Of a DNA stretch of 6,050 bases, positions 1 to 5,094 are shown piece by piece (the first letter of the stretch is position 1; each line of letters begins with the position of its first letter). The notes below the pieces were generated by a model. That model was given only the letters and a program-made list of their open reading frames with translations. It was not told the DNA's origin and searched no databases. The position numbers and the translations under genes were made by a program. The stretch lies in the NCBI GenBank assembly GCA_964617665.1, contig CAZUAH010000752.1, forward strand, positions 1 through 6,050, given 5' to 3'. The stretch is from JADHUC01 sp964617665. Lineage in GTDB: Bacteria; Planctomycetota; Planctomycetia; Pirellulales; Pirellulaceae.

Positions 1-194
1 GCCGGCTCATCACCGAACGCTCTGGGTCACCCCTTTTGCGCCGCGGTGGGGGGGGAATTGGGGATGACCAGGTGTTTTGGAGAGACGTCTTTCTAGCCTT
101 TCAGACTGGTTCACCTGCCGGACGAGCCGGCAGGGGTCGAAGTCAAACAGTCGAAGTAGTAGTTCGTTCTTCAATTCTTGAGTCGTTCAGACAC
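1..194. other. Non-coding left flank with a G8 run and a GC-rich hairpin
   Basis: This stretch lies downstream of the serine hydrolase gene, which ends at 195. I see no reading frame in it that looks like a real protein. It holds a run of eight G at 48-55, the near-palindrome GGGTCACCC at 24-32, and the hairpin listed separately at 114-134. On the minus strand an ATG occurs at 10-8, but only ten bases of any frame remain before the edge, so no gene can be called there. Confidence 0.6.
114..134 (-). terminator. GC-rich hairpin, possible terminator of the serine hydrolase gene
   Basis: CCTGCCGG at 114-121 pairs perfectly with CCGGCAGG at 127-134 around the five-base loop ACGAG, giving an eight-base-pair, almost all-GC stem. 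It starts 60 bases beyond the stop codon of the minus-strand serine hydrolase gene, where a transcription terminator would be expected. No run of T follows it on either strand, so it does not have the full form of an intrinsic terminator. It could equally be a short palindromic repeat or an mRNA 3'-end stabiliser. The structure is seen directly; the role is inferred. Confidence 0.4.
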
Positions 195-1640
195 TCACGG
201 TGTAACGCGCCGCCCCTCGAATCTCTTCTCAGACGAAGGCTCGATGATCATCGCCGTGGGATTTCCCTCGTCATCTAGTCGAAAGGCAACGGGCACCTCG
301 ACGTCCTCCATCAAAAAGCTCGTCTCGGATAGCGGAAGGAGGCTGAAATCACCCATACCGGGATTCCCAATCAGCAAACCGTCGTCCGACCTCTTGACCC
401 ACAGCTTGAATTCGCCGAAGTCGTATTCCCCGGCATATCTGTCGAGGATGCTCGGGTCGAGTTGGATAAGGTTCGTTTCCCTTGGCGAGTACTTAAACGG
501 CACAACCTTCGGTTCCGCCTTGGGTTGCGACACACGCGCACCGAGGATCATTTCCAGCAGCTTGAAACGTTCGCTGTCCTTGACGCGTTCTTTCTCGGTG
601 ATGAAGTCCGAACACACGTCCCAAAAGGTGCTCACTCGATGAACCAACACCAGATCCGCCACGGGCAGCACGTCGATCGCATGACCGCCATACCCGCGGG
701 CCGAGTACATTCCAAGCTCTTTGAAGGGCCCGTCGACGATTCGCCACCACAGGTAGCCGTAGGCGTATTGTGGATTGGATGTCGTGTCACCCTCCTCAAA
801 ATACGAGGCGGTGCTTTCTCGAACCCATTCCTCCGTGAGGATTTGCTGGTCTTCCCATTTTCCTTGACGAAGAAACAGCAATCCGAATCGCGACATGTCC
901 CTGGCCGACAGCCGAAACGGATAGGCAGGGTGAATGGAATGCTCCTGCTCCAAATGGTAATACGTGTCTTGTAGTCTGAAATCTTCCATCCCCAAGGGGA
1001 TCGCAAGACTCCGCTCGAACTCCTCAAACACTTTCGTGCCGGTTTCCGATTCGAAGATCGTGCAAAGAGCATTGAAATCCCAGTTGTTGTACCAGAACAA
1101 CTCTCCTGGCTTGTGGCTGCCTCGCGGTGGGCGGTTCTTCTTCATCTTGGCGGTCTCATACGCGGCCGGATGAAAGACCCCGGATCGAGACTTGAGCAGA
1201 TCGCCGATGCTCGCCTTCTTCTCGGCATCCGTCAGCGAAGGCTTGTCGTCGATTCCCAATTCTGCGAGCGTCTTCTTCAGGTCGATATTGCCATTGCCGA
1301 CATGAACGCCATATAGAGCACTGAGTAAACTCTTCCGCACCGAATGACACGGAAACCTCCTATCAACTTCGCCCCAAGCGGCCAGCACCGCACCGTCGCA
1401 GACAACCATCGCCGCAGCCGAATCAATCGTGTCGTAGTACTCGCGTGCCTGCTGAAGCTTCTCGGACGACCAGCCGGCTTCTTCCGGCGTCGCGTACTGA
1501 AGCCAAGTCCGCTGCGGATAGCGATTGGTCGTTTGCTGGCGCCAGGCGTTCCACTGCTCGATGGGAAATTCATCCGCCGCGCAATTAGACAGAACAAGAA
1601 GTGTGATGAAACCAGAGTAGAACCTCCAACGTTTCTTCAT
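195..1640 (-). CDS. Exported serine hydrolase, class C beta-lactamase / penicillin-binding-protein fold
   Basis: 481 residues when started at 1640. An upstream in-frame ATG at 1724 would add 28 residues with no signal-like character, whereas the 1640 start has a GGAGG six bases ahead and begins MKKRW followed by a hydrophobic stretch (about residues 7-17). Export is therefore likely. LSNC at 17-20 resembles a lipobox, but Asn before the Cys is non-standard, so cleavage near A22 is an alternative. The catalytic SxxK motif is SVRK (S100, K103) and the YxN motif is YNN (Y184-N186), with the Ser as nucleophile and Lys/Tyr as general base in this fold. In the usual KTG position there is GYGGHAIDV (316-324), a variant common among esterase- and peptidase-like relatives. 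That argues against a true beta-lactamase. From about 395 on, starting with LDRYAGEY, is a small beta-rich C-terminal domain like those often attached to such hydrolases. Divergent from the propeller-transglutaminase gene. The substrate is unknown: D-amino acid peptides, esters or amides are possible. Confidence 0.87.
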   Translation of the reverse strand: MKKRWRFYSGFITLLVLSNCAADEFPIEQWNAWRQQTTNRYPQRTWLQYATPEEAGWSSEKLQQAREYYDTIDSAAAMVVCDGAVLAAWGEVDRRFPCHSVRKSLLSALYGVHVGNGNIDLKKTLAELGIDDKPSLTDAEKKASIGDLLKSRSGVFHPAAYETAKMKKNRPPRGSHKPGELFWYNNWDFNALCTIFESETGTKVFEEFERSLAIPLGMEDFRLQDTYYHLEQEHSIHPAYPFRLSARDMSRFGLLFLRQGKWEDQQILTEEWVRESTASYFEEGDTTSNPQYAYGYLWWRIVDGPFKELGMYSARGYGGHAIDVLPVADLVLVHRVSTFWDVCSDFITEKERVKDSERFKLLEMILGARVSQPKAEPKVVPFKYSPRETNLIQLDPSILDRYAGEYDFGEFKLWVKRSDDGLLIGNPGMGDFSLLPLSETSFLMEDVEVPVAFRLDDEGNPTAMIIEPSSEKRFEGRRVTP

Positions 1641-1644
1641 CGCG

Positions 1645-1653
1645 CCCCTCCCC
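1645..1653 (-). promoter_or_regulatory. Ribosome binding site fixing the serine hydrolase start
   Basis: Read on the minus strand the sequence is GGGGAGGGG. Its core GGAGG (1651-1647) lies six bases before the ATG at 1640-1638. It favours that ATG over the in-frame one at 1724 and makes the signal peptide the true N-terminus. Confidence 0.7.
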
Positions 1654-1722
1654 ATCAGTGCCAGACTATTCGTCGATGTGAACCGGAAGACGTTGTCGCC
1701 AATGTACCACAGCTGAAACTTC

Positions 1723-1752
1723 AAGACATCGTGCTGCCGGATCTGGTATCAT
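1723..1752 (+). promoter_or_regulatory. Candidate sigma-70-type promoter for the propeller-transglutaminase gene
   Basis: AAGACA (1723-1728, four of six matches to TTGACA) and TATCAT (1747-1752, five of six matches to TATAAT) are 18 bases apart. They sit 84 bases ahead of the start codon at 1837. The -35 match is modest and planctomycete promoter consensus is poorly defined, so this is only a candidate. Confidence 0.28.
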
Positions 1753-1770
1753 GTTCTTCTGTTCGGTCAG

Positions 1771-1794
1771 GAACGGTATGGCATTCTGCCGTTC
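1771..1794. repeat. Inverted repeat in the leader of the propeller-transglutaminase gene
   Basis: GAACGG (1771-1776) is the exact reverse complement of CCGTTC (1789-1794), with a 12-base spacer. A second inner pair, GGCA (1780-1783) with TGCC (1787-1790), can form an alternative fold. It lies just downstream of the candidate promoter and 42 bases before the start codon. It could be an operator for a dimeric regulator or an mRNA leader hairpin. Six-base arms can also arise by chance. Confidence 0.35.
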
Positions 1795-1823
1795 GTCATA
1801 CTCCTAACACGAACCGAGAACCT

Positions 1824-1828
1824 GAGGA
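1824..1828 (+). promoter_or_regulatory. Ribosome binding site of the propeller-transglutaminase gene
   Basis: GAGGA lies eight bases ahead of the ATG at 1837. The encoded protein then begins directly with a clear signal peptide, which supports this start. Confidence 0.65.
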
Positions 1829-1836
1829 AGCATCAG

Positions 1837-3453
1837 ATGCGCCAGTCTCAAATCGCAATCATCTTTGCCGCACTCCTTTCGACCTCTTCGCTTTACGCTC
1901 AAACGCATCCAGGCGAAGTCGTTCGGTCCATTCCGTGCCCTTCACCATGCCCAACCGGGATCGCTGCCCAGGGGGATCGACTGTGGGTTGTGGATCGATT
2001 TACGGACAAGATCTACGAATTGGATCGTCAATCTGGAAAGGTGCTCCGCGAACTGGAGGCTCCGTGTTATCAACCAACGGGTTTGACCGTGGATGATCAG
2101 GGTAAGTTGTGGGTGGTCTCCGACATGCCGGATTTCGGTCATGACAAAATCTATCGGGTGGACCCCGAAACCGAAGAGGTGATCGCCGTCATTCCGTCGC
2201 CGGTGGACTTCGTGCGCTCCGTCGCTTGGCAGGACAAAGCCCTTTGGGTGGGAACCAGAAAGCAGCAACTTGTCCGCGTGGATCCCGACGATGGCTCGGT
2301 CCTTTCGAATTCACCAGTTCCTTCCACGCGGATGTCGGGGCTTGGGTTCGACGGGAAGTACCTGTGGAGCGGTGACCGAGGAACCGACCGGCTCTACGTG
2401 ATCGAACCGAAGACCGGCGAAGTTGTCTTTGTTCTGCATGCTCCGGGGCCGAGCGTTTCCGGAGTGGCGTGTGCGGACGGCAGCGTCTATGTGCTGGACT
2501 ACGAAAAGCGAGCCATCTTCCAAGTGCGTGCGAAAGGGGAAACATCGGCCTGGACCTACGAGCCCCGGAACCTGACGCTCTGCTACCGAGTGATCCTGCA
2601 TAACCAGGGATCCGCCGCGGCGCCGCTTCTGACGACCCACATTGCCGTCCCGGAAGACACGATTCGCCAGAAACTTCTTTCCCCGATCCGATGGGAGCCG
2701 GAGCCTACCGGATTTGAAAAGGACGATTGGGACGTCGAGTTCGCCCGATTCGATTTCGCCGACGTGCCGCCGGGCGGTACTGTCGAAGCGAGGATGCACG
2801 TGGACGTGCAGATGCACCATCTTCGACGAGCCATCTATCCCGATCAAGTATCCGGCCTGGATACGATCCCGCCCGAGATCAAGGCTCGCTACTTGAACGA
2901 CGGCAACAAATACCAGTTGCAGCATCCTTACCTGCGGAAGCTTGTGAAGGAAACCGTTGACGGCGAAAAGAACCCTTGGTGGATTGCCCGCAAACTGGCT
3001 CACGCCGTGGGAGAACGAATGAGTTTCGAGATGACGGGCGGATGGGAGCCTGCGCCGGTCGTGCTAGAACGCGGTTCCGGGAGTTGTTCGGAATACTCGT
3101 TCGCATTCCTCTCGCTCTGTCGAATCGCCGGATTGCCGGCCAGATACGTCGGTTCGATCGTGGTGCGCACCGAAGACGGATCCTGCGACGAGGCGGCCCA
3201 TCGCTGGGCGCAAGTGTATCTGCCGCCATTCGGCTGGGTGGACTGGGACGTCCAAGCCGCCGACGAGGAATTGAAAGGATCCTTTGCCGAACAGCTTTGC
3301 TTCCGCGGCAACCACCGATTGGTCACCACCTACGGAGGCGGACCCAGCAATATCCTGGTCTGGGAATACAACAGCCAGTACAAGGTAAAGGCCAAAGGCC
3401 AAGCCGACATCCTGGTGGAAAGATACGGCGAATGGTCGCCTCGAAACAACTGA
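1837..3453 (+). CDS. Exported beta-propeller / transglutaminase-like fusion protein
   Basis: 538 residues. A signal peptide (hydrophobic about 6-18, likely cleavage after the YA at 20-21) sends it out of the cytoplasm. Residues about 35-236 hold five repeats of some 40-45 residues, each with an LW-type strand (LWVVD 49-53, LWVVS 91-95, LWVGT 136-140, LWSGD 176-180, VYVLD 217-221). The first four end in a turn such as DPETEEV or EPKTGEV. This is the pattern of NHL/Vgb/SMP-30-like propellers. Residues about 240-330 look like the beta-sandwich often found ahead of bacterial transglutaminase cores. The core follows: C417 in GSCSEYS, H455 in AAHRWAQVYLP and D471 in GWVDWD form a complete Cys-His-Asp triad. 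About 65 beta-rich residues follow. Such cores can act as peptidases, amidases or acyl transferases, and the propeller may bind substrate or partner. The substrate is unknown. Divergent from the serine hydrolase gene and convergent with the sulfatase gene. Confidence 0.88.
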   Translation: MRQSQIAIIFAALLSTSSLYAQTHPGEVVRSIPCPSPCPTGIAAQGDRLWVVDRFTDKIYELDRQSGKVLRELEAPCYQPTGLTVDDQGKLWVVSDMPDFGHDKIYRVDPETEEVIAVIPSPVDFVRSVAWQDKALWVGTRKQQLVRVDPDDGSVLSNSPVPSTRMSGLGFDGKYLWSGDRGTDRLYVIEPKTGEVVFVLHAPGPSVSGVACADGSVYVLDYEKRAIFQVRAKGETSAWTYEPRNLTLCYRVILHNQGSAAAPLLTTHIAVPEDTIRQKLLSPIRWEPEPTGFEKDDWDVEFARFDFADVPPGGTVEARMHVDVQMHHLRRAIYPDQVSGLDTIPPEIKARYLNDGNKYQLQHPYLRKLVKETVDGEKNPWWIARKLAHAVGERMSFEMTGGWEPAPVVLERGSGSCSEYSFAFLSLCRIAGLPARYVGSIVVRTEDGSCDEAAHRWAQVYLPPFGWVDWDVQAADEELKGSFAEQLCFRGNHRLVTTYGGGPSNILVWEYNSQYKVKAKGQADILVERYGEWSPRNN

Positions 3454-3542
3454 CCCGCAGGCACGCGTCATGCCTACGCGTACACTGCAATCTCCGAGCG
3501 ACTTCAAGCAAGTCAGGGAATCCCTGTCGCGTCCGCGTTGAC
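3454..3542. other. Convergent spacer with two short hairpins
   Basis: These 89 bases lie between the 3' ends of the propeller-transglutaminase and sulfatase genes. AGGCA (3459-3463) pairs with TGCCT (3471-3475) right after the plus-strand stop. CAGGGA (3514-3519) and TCCCTG (3521-3526) form a near-perfect palindrome. Either could help end transcription from both sides, but both stems are short and neither is followed by a T run, so terminator function is a guess. The site ACGCGT occurs twice (3463-3468 and 3476-3481). Confidence 0.35.
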
Positions 3543-5051
3543 CTACTCAGCGACATACGCCGGTTGCCAGGGCTTCGGCGCGTCAGGCGTGTTGTTCTTG
3601 GGCCGTAGGAATTTGGCGTCCACTTCTTTGTACCAGGTGTGCAGTTCCTCGCGCATGGTTTCGACGCGATCGGGGTGTTTCTCGGCCAAGTCGTTCTTCT
3701 CGCCGAGGTCTTCGGCAAGGTTGTACAGGTGGACGCGTCCGTCTTCGTATCGTTCCAACAGTTTCCAGTCTCCCATGCGTATGGCGCCGCCTGGAAAGCC
3801 GCCTTGATTGCCGTAGTGGGGATAGTGCCAGTACAGGGCTTCGCGGTCGAATTTCTTGTCACCCTTCAAGAGCCGTACCAGTGAACGACCGTCTTTGTGT
3901 TGGTCGGGTCGCGACGGCAAGCCGGCCATGGCCAGCATCGTTGGGTAGAAGTCGGTGCTGGTGACCGGTACATCGCAGGTGGCGTTGGGGTCCGTCACGC
4001 CGGGCCAGCGGATCAGGTACGGTTCGCGGATCCCGCCTTCGTACAACCAGCCCTTTCCGCCGCGCAGCGGCAGGTTCGACGTAGGCGAACCTTCACTTGT
4101 GGACAAGCCGCCGTTGTCGGACGTGAAGAATACGGCGGTGTTCTCGGCCAATCCCAACTGGTCCAGTTTGTCCAGCACTTTGCCGACCGCCAAATCCATC
4201 GCCTCGACCATGCCACCGTAAATCGCGTGGCTCTGCACGGTTCGCACTTTACGCGGGCGGTTGGTCAGGAAATTCTGTTCCTCGTCGGCAAACTGATCTT
4301 TTTCAAGCAACCCCAATCGCTCGGCCTTGGCCTGGTACTTCTGCTTCAAGTCCTCCCGAGAAACCAACGGAGTGTGAACCGAATAGAAGGACAAGTACGT
4401 CAGAAACGGCCCTTCCTTGTGCTGTTCGATGAAGTTGCACGTTTCGTTCGCCAGGCGATCGGGCAGGTGTTCACCTTCGGGACCGTCGTCCAGACGCGGG
4501 TTGCCGTAGGGCACAAAGTACTTGCCCGGACCGTACGGCCCGCCGCGCATCCAGCCGCCTTTGTTCACGTCGAAGCCCTGATGCTCCGGCCAGAATTCCT
4601 CGGTGGGCCCCAAGTGCCACTTGCCGGCGAAGAAAGTGGCGTATCCATGTTCCTTGAGTGCCTCGGCAAGTGTGGTCTCCTCCAAATCCATGCGATTGTG
4701 CAGTGGCGCAGGAGCGAAACGCTCGGCCCTCGCACCCGAAAACCAGTTCGTGGCATCAGTGCGGCTGGGGTACTTGCCCGTCATGATGCTCAACCGCGTA
4801 GGCGAGCATACAGGACAAGCAGCGTAGCCGTTGGTGAAACGCATGCCGCTACTCGCCAGCCGATCGACGTTGGGCGTGTCGTAGAAACAACCGGGGTTAT
4901 TCGCCCCGATGTCCATGTAGCCCAAATCGTCGACAAGAAAGAACACAAAGTTGATCGGTTTCTCTGCGGCGGATGTTTGTCGAGGGCAAGACGCCACGCA
5001 CGTCCATAGAACCGCAATCTCCACAGAGCAGAGGAGCAAGGCGCGCATCAT
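3543..5051 (-). CDS. Exported family S1 sulfatase, complete
   Basis: 502 residues, a normal length for the family. The N-terminus is hydrophobic; cleavage after SAA (about 27-29) is likely, although VASC at 19-22 also fits a lipobox. The sulfatase active site is complete. D41 and D42 (VDDLG) bind calcium. C82 in CSPTR is the residue converted to formylglycine, with R86. K144 and H146 are in GKWHLG, H226 in SVHTP, D312 and N313 in SDNGG, and K333 in GGKG. The enzyme should hydrolyse a sulfate ester, most likely on a sulfated carbohydrate, outside the cytoplasm. The Cys-type motif means it depends on a formylglycine-generating enzyme or radical SAM maturase encoded elsewhere. Two adjacent ATG codons (5051 and 5048) are possible starts; the ribosome binding site suits either. 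It lies 43 bases downstream of another sulfatase gene on the same strand, so an operon is likely. The substrate linkage cannot be read from the sequence. Confidence 0.95.
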   Translation of the reverse strand: MMRALLLCSVEIAVLWTCVASCPRQTSAAEKPINFVFFLVDDLGYMDIGANNPGCFYDTPNVDRLASSGMRFTNGYAACPVCSPTRLSIMTGKYPSRTDATNWFSGARAERFAPAPLHNRMDLEETTLAEALKEHGYATFFAGKWHLGPTEEFWPEHQGFDVNKGGWMRGGPYGPGKYFVPYGNPRLDDGPEGEHLPDRLANETCNFIEQHKEGPFLTYLSFYSVHTPLVSREDLKQKYQAKAERLGLLEKDQFADEEQNFLTNRPRKVRTVQSHAIYGGMVEAMDLAVGKVLDKLDQLGLAENTAVFFTSDNGGLSTSEGSPTSNLPLRGGKGWLYEGGIREPYLIRWPGVTDPNATCDVPVTSTDFYPTMLAMAGLPSRPDQHKDGRSLVRLLKGDKKFDREALYWHYPHYGNQGGFPGGAIRMGDWKLLERYEDGRVHLYNLAEDLGEKNDLAEKHPDRVETMREELHTWYKEVDAKFLRPKNNTPDAPKPWQPAYVAE

Positions 5052-5054
5052 CAG

Positions 5055-5062
5055 TCACCTCT
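5055..5062 (-). promoter_or_regulatory. Ribosome binding site of the complete sulfatase gene
   Basis: The minus strand reads AGAGGTGA. Its GAGG is six bases ahead of the ATG at 5051 and nine ahead of the second ATG at 5048, so it does not choose between them. Confidence 0.6.
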
Positions 5063-5087
5063 AGGTAAGGATGAATCTGTCTACCTA
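5062..5087 (-). repeat. Inverted repeat between the two sulfatase genes
   Basis: TAGGTA (5062-5067) and TACCTA (5082-5087) are exact reverse complements, 14 bases apart. They fill most of the 43-base gap. On the minus-strand transcript the second arm touches the ribosome binding site of the downstream sulfatase, so a hairpin could affect its translation. The stem is short and AU-rich; chance is a real alternative. Confidence 0.3.
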
Positions 5088-5094
5088 ACCATAC

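Larger units (their letters stand above)
1641..1836. other. Divergent spacer between the serine hydrolase and propeller-transglutaminase genes
   Basis: These 196 bases separate two genes that point away from each other, so the promoters of both should lie here. I can suggest a plus-strand promoter (1723-1752) and an inverted repeat (1771-1794), listed separately. I could not find a convincing minus-strand -35/-10 pair. A short upstream extension of the serine hydrolase frame runs to 1724, but I regard it as untranslated. Confidence 0.6.

Noticed and set aside
1..10. Start of a minus-strand gene at the ATG at 10-8
   Set aside because: Only three codons are visible before the edge, and no ribosome binding site lies at a normal distance, so it cannot be supported.
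1641..1724. N-terminal extension of the serine hydrolase from the ATG at 1724
   Set aside because: The added 28 residues would bury the signal peptide, and the strong GGAGG sits before the ATG at 1640 instead.
1344..2096. Plus-strand open frame bridging the serine hydrolase, the spacer and the propeller gene
   Set aside because: It overlaps two well-supported genes in other frames, crosses the divergent spacer, and its Arg/Pro/Ser-rich product resembles nothing.
2311..3003. Minus-strand open frame opposite the propeller-transglutaminase gene
   Set aside because: The plus strand carries clear repeats and a catalytic triad through this span. The antisense product has no domain character.
3385..3403. 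Tandem AAGGCCA near the end of the propeller-transglutaminase gene
   Set aside because: Two short copies within coding sequence (encoding part of KVKAKGQA) are compatible with ordinary codon use and show no further repeat units.
3897..5009. Long open frame on the plus strand opposite the complete sulfatase
   Set aside because: The opposite strand encodes an unmistakable sulfatase over the whole span. The plus-strand product is a low-complexity mix of V, R, Q and G with no recognisable motif, as expected of a shadow frame in GC-rich DNA.
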